A DNA stretch of 64,000 nt from Sparassis latifolia (taxonomy: Eukaryota > Basidiomycota > Agaricomycetes > Polyporales > Sparassidaceae), in assembly GCA_018466975.1 (NCBI GenBank), contig CM031555.1, positions 1,798,001-1,862,000 of the forward strand. The letters run 5' to 3'. Positions 34,647 through 45,301 of the stretch are shown here, one piece after another. Position 1 is the first letter of the stretch. The number at the start of each line of letters is the position of its first letter. The position numbers and the translations under genes were made by a program. Under the pieces are notes generated by a model. It did no database searches and had not been told where the DNA came from. It saw only the letters and a list, made by a program, of their open reading frames with translations.

Positions 34647-35343
34647 TTATCTGCCAGTGCGCAGGACTGGCACTCCAAGATGTAGTAGAAGCCTGACTAC
34701 TGGGAGAATGGAGACAGGTAACACAGTCACGGTCAAATGAGCACGAGGCTAGCAATCACCGACCGACGGCGGGCGCTTAGGAAGCGCCGCTACTTGACTC
34801 CACTTCCACACCAGGACGAAACCAGCACCGGACACGCAGACGTCTGTACATACATAATATCTGTACACACTATCTGCTTTGAATGGAAGGCCAACTTAGG
34901 CTTGCGCGGATCGGGGGACACCTGAGGTACTAGTAGTAAGGTCTCTTACGCACGCGCGAGCATGTTGATCAATATCTGAATCACTCTTCTTTCTAAGTAT
35001 TGTGAGGCTCATATCATAATCTCTGTTCTTCACCGAGAACAAAATCGTCTGCATCTTCCGTGCGCGCTTGCCATGGAATACTCTGAACATGGATGACGCA
35101 ACATGATTAACCCTGTCACCGATGCTTCTCATGTGCTTGGACCTGGTCTATATCGTGGCCGATACGAGGATGTCACTGCTTCAGGAGGAGCCTCAGGCCG
35201 GGAGCAACTCAGAGCGGTTCAAAACAATTCAGGGGGTCGGATTTTCCCATGTCGCGATTGCAGATAAATACGGTTCTCCCACTGCGCAGCTTCCCCTCTC
35301 ATAGCGGATACCTTCATATCACCCTTACTATCATCAGACGACC
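34647..35343. other. Intergenic, divergent promoters
   Basis: No gene was recognised between the FHIP-like gene (leftward) and the O-methyltransferase (rightward). An AT-rich AGATAAATAC word near 35262 lies about 80 bases before the O-methyltransferase ATG and could serve as a TATA-like element. Confidence 0.4.
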
Positions 35344-36208
35344 ATGAGCGAGGAAATTACCGCTGAACTTTGGGAGCGCTCTGATGCCTACCACAATTCC
35401 TTTCTCATCGGTCCCGACGAACCCCTCGAACACGCGCGAACCAGGAGCGAGGCCCACGGTCTTCCCGCCATTGCAGTCAGTACTGCGCAGGGCAAGCTTT
35501 TGAATTTGGTTGCTCGCTCCATCTCTGCGAAGAGGATCCTTGAAGTTGGCACTCTAGGAGGGTAAGCCACAAATAGTGATAAAGAATAAACATCGGCTTC
35601 ATACGGTGGGATCCCTTGCAGATATTCGACGATCTGGCTGGCTCGCGCACTTCCTGAGGATGGTCAATTGATGACAGCTGAACTGAACCCCAAGCATGCC
35701 GAGGTATAATTGATTCAATGCCCACGGTCATAGGAGTGCTGAGGATTTGGCAGGTCGCCGAGCTCAACGTCGCACACGCTGGATTGTCATCCAAGGTGAA
35801 GATCTTGGTCGGACCTGCCGCAGAAACCCTCGCAAACCTGCATCCAGAGCAGCCCTTCGATCTAGCCTTTATCGACGCCGACAAAATTGGGAACCTAGCA
35901 TACTTCCTCGAGGCGAAGCGCCTGGTTAGGAAGGGGGGTGTCATCGTACGTTCAATTCCTCTCGATCTAGTACCAAGAGATCATGATTTGACACTATCTG
36001 TCGGCGATGCGGACTTGCTGATTGGTAGATTGTGGACAATGTTGTGCGTGGAGGAAGCGTCGCGGATCCATCCACGAAGGATAACAACTCTGAGGGGGTG
36101 CGTAAGTTGCTCAACTACCTCAAGACTGATGTTGAAGTGGATGCGACCACCATCGCAACGGTCGGCGAGAAGGGGTATGACGGTTTCTTGTATGCTATTC
36201 GCCTTTGA
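35344..36208 (+). CDS. SAM-dependent O-methyltransferase (CCoAOMT-like)
   Basis: Exons 35344-35561, 35622-35703, 35754-35945 and 36029-36208 give 223 residues, the usual size of the bacterial/fungal CCoAOMT-like class (PF01596). Visible are SAM motif I ILEVGTLGGYSTIWLA, the acidic ribose-binding region TAELNPKH, the metal-site Asp of FIDADKIGN, and VDNVVRGGSVADP, which carries the second metal-ligand DN pair. Such enzymes methylate catechol-like hydroxyls with a divalent metal. The natural substrate in this fungus is unknown. No secondary-metabolite cluster surrounds it. Confidence 0.92.
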
Positions 36209-36655
36209 ACGCATCGTGGGGTGGTGCGCTGGACAGTAGGAAACAGTAGGTACGATCTGTAGCTTGTGTATTAGTTCACTATTCCATCATGATGAACGGA
36301 AGATATGAAATGTACCAAGTCTTTGACCACGGAAACGCGAGGCAGGGTTCATCCAGACAATAATATCGCCAACATGAACCTCAAAAGGATTCAACCTCTG
36401 ATCATGATCAGGAGTGGAACGTCGTTCTCTTCGGTAAGGATACAAAAGATTCAAGATGCTGTAATTGAACGAAAATATCTCGAAATCAGAAAAGGGCAAT
36501 TGCAACACCCAGTAATTGTCCGATAGACACAATATCAAGAGAATTCTACAGTAGTGTAAATAAGCTCACTTCGCTAAAGACTACCGATGGCTCCCGGTCA
36601 AAGCCCATGCGACAACATTTCAATAGTGAGAAAGATGGTATCGAAAGCAGTTACT

Positions 36656-38280
36656 CTAAAGCACGAGGAAAGCAGCAACGATTGCTGTGACGGCTAATAC
36701 ACCGCGAGACATCGCAGTGGAGGTAGCACCGTTAGTGACGTTCGAAGACGCAGGAGTAGCGGATCTAGTAGAGGACGGCACAGATGCGCTTGCAGACGAA
36801 GTTGTGTTACTAGCAACCGCACTGGTGATATCCGCTGGCCAGGAGAGCGAGCCGCCCGCGCTCAAGTCGATGGAGCCATCCGGCTGCATCACACTCGGAT
36901 TAGCAGCCAGGACCATCCGTGTGTACCTGTGTTTAAGAATCAGACGTGAATGCAACACATCAACGGACTGCGCGTACATGACATTCTCCATCACTGAACT
37001 ATATGCCCACTCGGGGACAGAGGACATGTCGATATTGCTACCCCACCCAGCAGCTCCGGCATTCCCGGACGTCTGTTGCGAAGCATACGAACTCATCGCA
37101 GCCATGCTGGAGTCGTTCGCGGCCATTGCTGACATCATCGTCGAAACAGAGGTGTTCGCGTTGTCAATGCTAGGCGGGTTAATGATACCGAACATCCCCT
37201 TCTCGCTATGAGACATGCAATCAATACATAGGAGGTGTTATGGAGCGACAGCACCACTGACCAGTGTCCCGGAGTACCGCAGTAGAAGAAAACTGACTGA
37301 GTATCGTTGACAACCTGCGTGAACGTGAAGCCTGTATTTTGCTCGCCCGATGCGAAGGGAGCATCCGCGGTCTTGTTGCAGATTGCAAGCTCTGATGATT
37401 TGGTCACAGTGTGATTATTCGCGCCCCAAACGTATTCTACTGTGTCGCCGACAGACGCGTTAACGACGAACGGCACATAGCGCAAGATACCCTGGGTAGG
37501 CGCGACAATAACGGTGATGGTGGAACCGCTCGCCACGGTGCTAGAAGCAGAGGCAGCGGCAGGCGGTGGGGTCGCTGTCGTCATCGAACTCGGAGATCCA
37601 AACGACGCAACACATTCTGAAGAACGGTGAGGTTGAAGAAAATAGCTGATCATGCGAACTTACGTTGTACGCAATTATCATAGCTACTCCCGCCCCAATT
37701 GCTGCTTCCGGATCCGTAAGACGGAGTCGCGGAAGAGTACCACGCAGATGCCAGTGAAGAGGACGACCACACGCTCGAAGAGAGCGCAGCAGGTGAGGAT
37801 ACGTACGAAGCTGTGGCTGCAGCCGTCGATTTATCATAGTGCGAAGATACAGCGGAGGAAATCGCATGGCCCGAACTCGAGGACAAGGATGGTACCTCGG
37901 TCATCATAGACTTGTCTGCCGAAGCCACAGCAGAAGACTTCCATGAATCGGAGTAGGCTGGAGACGCATACGGCGACGAAGTCGCCGCATAGCCCCGGGA
38001 GGGAGAAGTGGTCGAGGCAGACCACCATTCAGCCGAACCTGACCCTGACGCTGCAGCAGATTCAGAGGCCAATTGCCTACCGCGGTTGCATCAGTGTATT
38101 TCACCTGGTGAAATCGCGCGAAGACACGTACGACGAAAGCTCGGCGGTATCAGACATAATAACACCGTAAGGTGCAGAGACGGCAACCTCATCGCCAGAT
38201 GAGCTATCTGGCGTAGGACGACCTGATGTATAATGTGCGAAAAGCACGACAGTGCTAATGAGTGATGCGTATGCCACCAT
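36656..38280 (-). CDS. GPI-anchored cupredoxin-domain cell-surface protein
   Basis: Exons (descending) 38132-38280, 37664-38076, 37262-37616, 36969-37205 and 36656-36926 give 474 residues. MVAYASLISTVVLFAHYTSG forms a signal peptide, followed by a Ser-rich stretch, a short NCVQQCVASFG Cys segment, and a plastocyanin-like domain (about residues 205-330). That domain has the type-1 copper ligands His in NNHTV, Cys in FFYCG, His in PGHC and Met in EKGMFG. The end is Ser/Thr-rich with a hydrophobic tail (LAVTAIVAAFLVL), typical of GPI attachment. All four ligands are kept, so copper binding is likely. Serine-rich fungal cupredoxins of this type are extracellular and often stress- or development-linked. 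Confidence 0.9.
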
Positions 38281-39480
38281 TGCAGGAAAACAAGGGTCAA
38301 AATTTTGACTCAAAATGCTGTCGAGGTGTGGGTGACGTCGAAAGGAAGGGATAAATGCAGCCTCCCAGAGGAAATTGCGAAGTTTTCTCTATCAAAGAGA
38401 GTGATCTGGTGGTCATGAAAGTCAGTAACATCTCTGAACGATAAACAAACATGGTTTACCTCGAATGAACGAAGAGTCGAAATCTACTCGACTAAGATAG
38501 GAGAAAACAAAGAAAGAAGAACGAAGAGGGTGAAGGATCAAGACGGATGAGCAAACTTATAACTGGCCGGCATGAGAGAAGCGTCGGTGGATATGATATT
38601 TTCCATGACGACTGTAACGAAGAGTTGAGATTGTAGAACTTCCCGACAGAAGCCAATCGGCTCGTATACTCACGCCATTGGTGGGATCGCAGTTAGTTGT
38701 TTCGCATTCCGGTTGGCGAATGAGCGTCGACGAATCCTACTTACCCAGTACGGTGACCATTAGCAGACGACAACGATTTCCTTTCTTTTTCATCAGCCCC
38801 TCGCTACTGCTGCAAGCCTGACGATCGAGAAATTCCACGATCCATGCGGTTCACCACGAGTCAGGTGTGCACGCTGTAAGCCTGTATACAACCAACGGCG
38901 ATGGCGATCCGCTGCATGGAGTATCACCGGCGTGGGTCACCATCTTTTACAGTTGCTCATTGGCATTGAACATCATCCAGGCTAATCAACTTAAACTACA
39001 CAATTACCTTGACCCGAATCACAGCGCATTGGACGTGAGGTGAACTGAGGTGAATGCCCTGTAGATGGCAGAAATTGTGGATGCCTCGTTGTGGTTGTCA
39101 TGGTTCAACGAGGGCCCTCGCGATGGAATCAGGTCCATTCGGAACAGGCTTTCTTCTGAGAACGTGCTCTCGATCCGCTGAAGCGCTAACGCAATGTGAC
39201 CACCGCACTGTCATGGTTTCAGGGCCTTGTGCGTGATCGAATGGCCCACGGAAAACATTGCATTTGGTAGCTGAGCATTCGTAGCTATGGCCCTCCAAAC
39301 ATCGCATTTGGCTTGGGCAGCATGAGCAACTAGCTATGGCAAGCAGCGTGGCGCTAAATAGCAGTCAGGGCAATCAATAATGAAGCAGCGTAAGTAAATA
39401 GTGAAAATGGAAACGACTCTCAGAGTCGACATCAGCATCGATAAATTACGCATAGCCCACCGGGAGACCTTCTTTCGCTC
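38281..39480. other. Long intergenic region upstream of cupredoxin gene
   Basis: Only frames below 75 codons without family resemblance. A purine-rich block (about 38480-38560) lies upstream of the cupredoxin ATG. The remainder shows no recognisable element. Confidence 0.4.
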
Positions 39481-40835
39481 TTAGGCCTTAAGCTTGACAG
39501 CGGAAGGGAGGCCAACGCGGCTGCGATCCTGTTTCCCTCGGATACTGCCAGCCGGAGGAGTAGGTGCCTTGCGAGGGGGCATTCTACCGATCCATGGTGC
39601 GGGGTCATAACCAGGCGCAGCAGCGGTCTTCGGCACAGGAGGGAAGGTGAGAGGCGAATAAGCAGGTGGTGGGGATATGGTGGACGCCGGGATGACCTCG
39701 TCATCAACCTCGGCGAAGTGTACCCTAGCATTACGCTTCGTCATACGCAACTCCTTCAGACGATTCAGGGCATCCCGCGAGTGAGTACGGCTACGATCGA
39801 CCAAAGTAGTACCGGGGAGGCGAGCGTCGCTGTCAGGGGATGTAAACTCGCTCTCCTGACTGGAGGACGGAGGGAAATCTCGTTCCCGACGATTTTCTAC
39901 ATAAATATGAGCTTCTCGTCCGACGCGAGGCATCTGAACTGGAGCGTCAGGAATTGTGATTCTCAGTTTAACAGACGCGCCACGGTCGCGCTCTTCAAAC
40001 AACCACTCGGGCAGGTCAGAACGGCTGCGAGCCTTGTTTATGTGATATGCCTTCATGGCACGGGTGAGACGAGACTCCTGTCCTATGGGAGTGGCTGTGC
40101 CATTGATTGGGGATCAACATCACTGAATAATAAGGTCATTGTAATGACTGTACCTTCGCCGGCGTCAGGCGAGAGACTGGCAGCCCAAGCCTTGCTCACA
40201 TTGACCGTGAGCGTATCAGTGACGGCAGCAACACGCTTCCAGAGCAAGGAGCCAACGCTGTTCGGTGGAGTGGTCGGAACGGACGACTTAGCTGCTCCAT
40301 CGTCGTCGCCCTTCCTTTCATACGGAGGCACCTCTTCAATACTGGTGGCGGAGGATGCGTACCCTGGATGAGAGCCTTGCTGCGACGATGCAGAGAATAC
40401 CGACGACGATGACGACCAGGATGAAACAGATGCGTCTGACCTCTTGCGGAGTGCGGCAGAGATCGCGGAGACGCCATTGTTATCACCCTTCCCCGTAGCA
40501 ACAACGGCCTGCCCTACTTTGGGTAGAGGTAGAGGAGGCGGAGGCGAATACGCGCGAGAGTTTCCTCTACGGTCAAAGGAGCGCGACTGCGCGGGATGTG
40601 AAGGCAAACTTCCCGCAGAGCGATGATGGCGCAGAGAGTGTTCTGGGAGACGATGAGGGAGCATGGGGGCAGCGAAGCTGGTGGGAGGCAGGCACTCGCT
40701 CGCGGTGCTGCGATGCCGCGAGACGGTAACCGGTCCAGTTTGACCTGAAACCAGAGATCCAGAGCGCGACCGGGGAGAAGGGCTGTTCGGCAGTCCAACT
40801 GCGCGAGAATTGGCGCGACTTGAAGGGCGCGACAT
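39481..40835 (-). CDS. mso1: Mso1 Sec1-binding-domain-like protein
   Basis: Two exons (40154-40835 and 39481-40094) give 431 residues. A Ser/Arg/Pro-rich disordered N-terminus (1-190) precedes a conserved core: SLLWKRVAAVTDTLTVNVSK, then (across the intron) ESRLTRAMKAYHINKARS and DLPEWLFEE. This core is the pattern of the fungal Mso1 Sec1-binding domain (PF14475), known from yeast Mso1, which contacts Sec1 and membranes during exocytic vesicle fusion. The C-terminal half is disordered with a proline-rich PPPAYSPLTFPPVP segment. The family call is from the core only. Basidiomycete members are much longer than yeast Mso1. Confidence 0.75.
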
Positions 40836-41807
40836 ATTAGTCAAAAAGGGTGCTTAGCTGAAGAGAAGTTCAAAGGAATGTGTGCGAAGTCCAGCTTGGC
40901 CGACGAAGTGTGAAAAGACACAGCACAGCTGGTGGAACGACGAAAGAGAGAAGAAGGGACCGCAAGCAGCCTGATACAGGAAGAAGAAAAGTAGAAATGC
41001 GTGAGCGTGCCAATGCAGCGGAAGATCATGCGTGCGGATAAACAAATGTTCTCACCAGTGCTGGGTTACCCTGATTGAAAGATGGGATGTCCAGAGGGAC
41101 TGCCAAAGCTTTCAGTGGGCTGTCATCGCGGGAATTTATGACAGATGGGCCAGCGTGGCAGAGAGCGTCGGTCGCACAAATAGTATTTGATGACATCTTG
41201 ATATGGTGTTGCAAGTCGTCAGGAGACCGGAGCGCTTCAGATTAGTTCGGGTGTTCATCTACCGAACTATGGACATTATTCGGTGGCCGATCTTAACGAA
41301 GGCAAGTATGTTTTTGAACCAGCTCGCGAAAAGCGTCATGTTCTTTGTAGGCGATGCGAATGATGTGGACAAGGCTGGACATCGGTTCCATAACGAGAAC
41401 GTTCACGGAGCGTGCCGAGCAACCGACGCTCACGGCGGTTGCGAACCCGGAGGCCGGAGGGTGCTCCGGTTCACCGCCCTATGCCGCCCAATTTCTGCAA
41501 AGTGGCGAAAATAGTTGTCGTGCCGCTCCGGAGTTCTGCTGGTCTTGCTCATGATGGTGTGCTCATCGTTGGCTCATCGACCCACAGGGCAAACTGAATA
41601 TTTGGGATCGATGGACGTTTTGGAGCACGGCACTTTTCTCTGCACTCGCTTAGGATTAACTCTCCAGGTGTGTACACGCGCTCACGTGCGAAAGCTTTTG
41701 GCAAGTGACAGCGGTAATGATGACCGTACCTTTGCAGCTGGTGTATCTCATTACCTGGCTTGAAAATGTCTGTGTTGCTCGCTGCCCAAAGGGAGACACT
41801 TCCAACC
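40836..41807. other. Intergenic, divergent promoters (Mso1-like / SQR)
   Basis: No gene was supported. Frames of 60-110 codons on both strands overlap each other and show no domain. An ATG at 41766, in frame with the SQR start at 41808, would extend SQR by 14 residues. Confidence 0.4.
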
Positions 41808-43727
41808 ATGAAGTCGCTCTCATCCTCTCTAGCGAGCAGTATTCGGTGGGCAAGCACTTCCGAAAATAGAGATAAGTACAAGATTGTGGTTGTCGGCGCG
41901 GGTATGTGCCTTGCCTATAACTCTTGTGTGTGAGAGTTGTGTGAGAGCCCTAACAACTTCTTAGGTTCCGGCGGCTTGACGGTCGCGAACCAGATTTACA
42001 GCCGGTTCAAGGCCGCTGGCAAACCTCTACATCAGCAAAAGTCAACTTTTGCTTACTGGTGTTATACCCTTGATTAAGGAAAAATAAGGAGATCCCTTTT
42101 CTTGTTCCTCCATTATTCACCCTTATCGGCATTAATTGCCCAATTAAGAACGGAGACCTCCTTAATTAAGGAGATAAGGGAGCTAAATGGAGGTAACCAA
42201 AAGTTGACTTTTGCTGATGTAAACGAAGGGGATATTGCCGTAGTTGACTCAGCAGAATTTCACTATTACCAGGTCAGTCCTACGGTACTTTTCATCTGTA
42301 CTTTGATGCTAATTACCTACACTGACGTCAGCCTGGATGGTTCGTAGTCTGCTACTCGAAGCGGTTCTAGTCTGACACGGATGATGCAGGACTCTTGTCG
42401 GTGCCGGTTTGAAGCAGAAGTCCAGCACTCGACGCCCTCTTGCGTCACTGATCGGCCCCCACCTTTCTCATATACCAGAAAATATCAAGTCGTTCTCCCC
42501 CGAGTCCTCCTCTGTAACCACCACCTCTGGCCGCACAATTTCGTATGACTCGCTTGTCGTCTCGGCTGGACTCCAGACAAACTGGTCTGCAATTTCTGGG
42601 TTGTCGAATGCTCTTTCTGATTCCTCATCGGGCGTATCTTCCATTTATTCATTCGAGACATGCGACAAGGTTTGGCGTGACATTGACGCGCTGAAGTCTG
42701 GCAATGCAATATTTACACAGCCTGCTGGAGTAATCAAGTGTGCTGGGGGTGAGCCGTTCCCGTTCTTACAATAGGTTAAAATACCTGAGGAATGCAATTT
42801 TCTAGCGCCCCAGAAGATTTTATGGATGGCATGGGATAGATATAGAAGAACTGGGCGAGGCGACAGTATCCATATGGATTTCTACACCGGCATGCCTACG
42901 ATGTTCAGTGTAAAGAAGTACTCAGATGCGCTCAACGAGCTACGGACGCAACGCGGTGTGGGCGGATACTTCCAACATAACCTCGTCAGCGTGGATGCTG
43001 CAAACCGCAAAGCCACCTTTAAAAGGTCGGACGGTTCCGACGTTAAAGTGGATTACAACCTACTGCACGTCTCCCCTCCTATGGGGCCCCTTGATTTCAT
43101 CAAAGGTTCTCCGATTGCCGACGAAGCTGGATGGGTCGCAGTAGACCAGTCGACGTTACAACATGTGAATTTCGACAATGTCTGGGCTCTAGGCGATTGT
43201 TCAAACTTGCCTACCAGCAAGACTTCTGCGGCTATCACGGGCCAGGCACCTGTCCTGACTGAGAATTTGTTCTCGTTAATTGACACGGGCAAGATTGGCA
43301 ACGCGAAATACGATGGTTACACGAGCTGTCCTGTGAGTTTCTTTTTGTAAGCATAACACGTACTCGGCCTTGACTCATGATGACTGCAGTTGTTGACAGG
43401 ATACGGCCAGCTGATGCTCGCAGAGTTTACATACGGTCTAGTGCCGAAGGAAACATTTGCCAACTACCTTGGAGATCAGTCCGTTCCGAATAGGCTAGTG
43501 AACCTGCTCAGATCCTTCGAGAGGTGACAACTGACTGTCATTTGCGACAGATTTTACTATCATTTGAAGAAGGACTTGTTCCCATGGGCATACTGGAACC
43601 ATATGGTAGGGAATGTGTGCTATTTTGTGGAGCAAGAGAGCTAATGATCCTAACGCAGCTCAATGGTAATTGGTTCGGCGCATCTGGCTTTATCAGACCC
43701 AAATTCCCTCCGAGCACGCCAGTGTGA
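41808..43727 (+). CDS. hmt2: Sulfide:quinone oxidoreductase, coding exon interrupted by MITE
   Basis: Exons 41808-41901, 41965-42272 (containing a 192-bp insertion), 42332-42339 (8 nt), 42390-42748, 42806-43332, 43390-43493, 43551-43605 and 43659-43727. Without the insertion the product is 443 residues. It has an Arg/Ser mitochondrial leader, the FAD-binding IVVVGAGSGG, HYYQPGWTLVGAGLK, the first catalytic Cys in VIKCAGAPQK, ALGDCSNLPTSKTSAA (second FAD contact) and the second Cys in YTSCPLLTGYG. SQR oxidises sulfide at the mitochondrial inner membrane and passes electrons to quinone. The insertion keeps the 3-base phase but brings an in-frame TAA (42075-42077), so this copy gives no full protein unless the insert is spliced out. 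The intron at 43494-43550 appears to be GC-AG. Confidence 0.88.
42030..42219. mobile_element. 190-bp MITE with TA target duplication inside SQR exon
   Basis: The ends CATCAGCAAAAGTCAACTTTTG and its exact reverse complement CAAAAGTTGACTTTTGCTGATG flank an AT-rich interior with CCTTAATTAAGG-type inverted words. The element is bordered by TA at 42028-42029 and at 42220-42221, as for Tc1/mariner (Stowaway-like) insertions. Removing the element plus one TA restores GKPL-NEGDIAVVDS, the expected SQR sequence, so the insertion point is exact. The near-perfect terminal repeats suggest a recent event. Confidence 0.88.
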
Positions 43728-43876
43728 CAGCATATCTACGATGTACGTGTCTCTGGGATGTTCCCGACCTAGTACAGATAGATTTCAAAACTCCATCGTC
43801 ATTCTATGACAGGCTGGAAGGGTACTTCCCTACACAAGCGAACTACGGAATACATAGTGCTCACTGCCAGAAAGTA

Positions 43877-45156
43877 TTAGAAGCCAAAGATGTCGTCAAT
43901 TTCATCGCGTTTCTTTTTCCTCTTATTTACTTCGTTTTGCTGCTGGTGCTCGCCGTTCCTTCTCTGTATGCTCTGATCATTCGGTAGTAAGGTAGGACCA
44001 GAGGACGATGACTTGCGCTTCACAGCTGTGCGTACGGAGGTAACTACGCCGACGTCAGACATAACGTGGACGAGACAATGCCACTAATTACGTACCGACT
44101 GACATCGCAGCGAGGTCAGAATCACGGTCCGCCGCTTTAGTACTCAAACTTGGGGATTGCTCCACCTGGAGTAAATTTGCTGTCGTCTCCTGCACGAGAG
44201 CACTGGAGCGCTTCACGGTGTTTCCCAAATCTTCACCAGGCTCAGGCACAGTTGCTGGCTGCGGTAGTATGTCTCCTCCCGATTGTGCGTTGTCGTCAAC
44301 AGCGTCTTTCTGCAGGATGTGTTTGACCGAGGCGGCTTGCGTAGGCTGGCAACAGTAAGGTGAGATTGGCTAAGAAGGCAGCTCGCAAAATACTCGCATC
44401 AATTGCTTGTAAAACTTCATAGAAAGCATGCTGACAATGCACGATCGTAGCAGAAACCTCTATCAAGAGGGAACCCAACCGAGATGCAACAGCTGCTAAC
44501 GTAAGTACAAGTTGTAAGAATGCGCCTGTTTGCATGATCAATGTGAAAGAGCTAGTCGCACGTTAGATGACATTAGAATTGCCATGACACTGACTTACTG
44601 GTAGGCCTCAATCAAGCGTTCACGCGTCTGCAAAGATTGAGATACGTGCGATTGTCAACAGTGAGAGTGTCTGTCTACCTTGGTGACCAGAGCACAGCAC
44701 TCGGAACATCTCCTGAGGACAAAGAGAACTGATCGAGAATCTGGAAAGTGTGTCCAGGAACGCTTTAAAACCTTGGGACTGGCAGGACTTTCAGTCGAAA
44801 TGCGGGGACTCCAATCGAAAAACTCACGTCCGCGTAGAGGTATCACCCCAAAATGATAGCCTCTCGTTTTCAACCAAATTGTACATGTCCATATCTTCTA
44901 GACGTTTGCCATATTTCCTTGTCTCTGCAACACGCTGCCAGAACAGCGCTGTACGATGCTGGTTTTTCCCTTTGTAGTAGAGTCTCTCCAGAATTTGAAG
45001 TTCATTGCGATGAGCCAAGAGGGCAGCATTAAGCCGTCGAGTGCAGGTCTTAAGTTGCTTCAGCGCCGCGTCAATGCCTGGATACGATGTGGCAACCAGC
45101 GAAGATCGCGGCAAGCAGGTCGGTGGTATGGGCGCAGCGAATCGAGGAGCAGACAT
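43877..45156 (-). CDS. Nucleolus and neural progenitor (NEPRO)-like protein
   Basis: Exons (descending) 44828-45156, 44679-44787, 44599-44627, 44394-44551, 44096-44335 and 43877-44043 give 343 residues. The N-terminal domain reads ALKQLKTCTRRLNAALLAH, LQILERLYYKGKNQHRTALF, RSWTHFPDSRS and MQTGAFLQLVLTLAAVASRL, the pattern of the NEPRO N-terminal / Rmp1-type helical RNA-binding domain found in fungal nucleolar proteins. The C-terminus ends in KRKKKRDEIDDIFGF, a motif often seen at the end of nucleolar proteins. A role in rRNA processing or RNase MRP-type particles is inferred. The fourth intron was placed at A|GTATTT...GCAAG| to keep the frame. The gene converges on SQR (149 bases) and diverges from AP-1 beta (145 bases). 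Confidence 0.8.
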
Positions 45157-45301
45157 GGAGCTACTTGCCGCCGGCGCTTTCCCGCTTATATCCCACCGGC
45201 ACTCACGACCAAGTGACAACTTACTTTCTGCTCGTTAGTAACATACGACGACGAGTCTCAATCCGCAACACTGGAGTGTCTGTGGCGTCTACAAGGACAG
45301 G

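Noticed and set aside
35344..38280. Secondary-metabolite cluster around the O-methyltransferase
   Set aside because: Neighbours are a cupredoxin, an FHIP-like protein and an Mso1-like protein. No backbone synthase, P450 or transporter is present.
42102..42347. Alternative start of SQR inside the MITE
   Set aside because: The frame from 42102 begins at TTG within the inserted element. The FAD-binding N-terminus lies upstream at 41808-42027.
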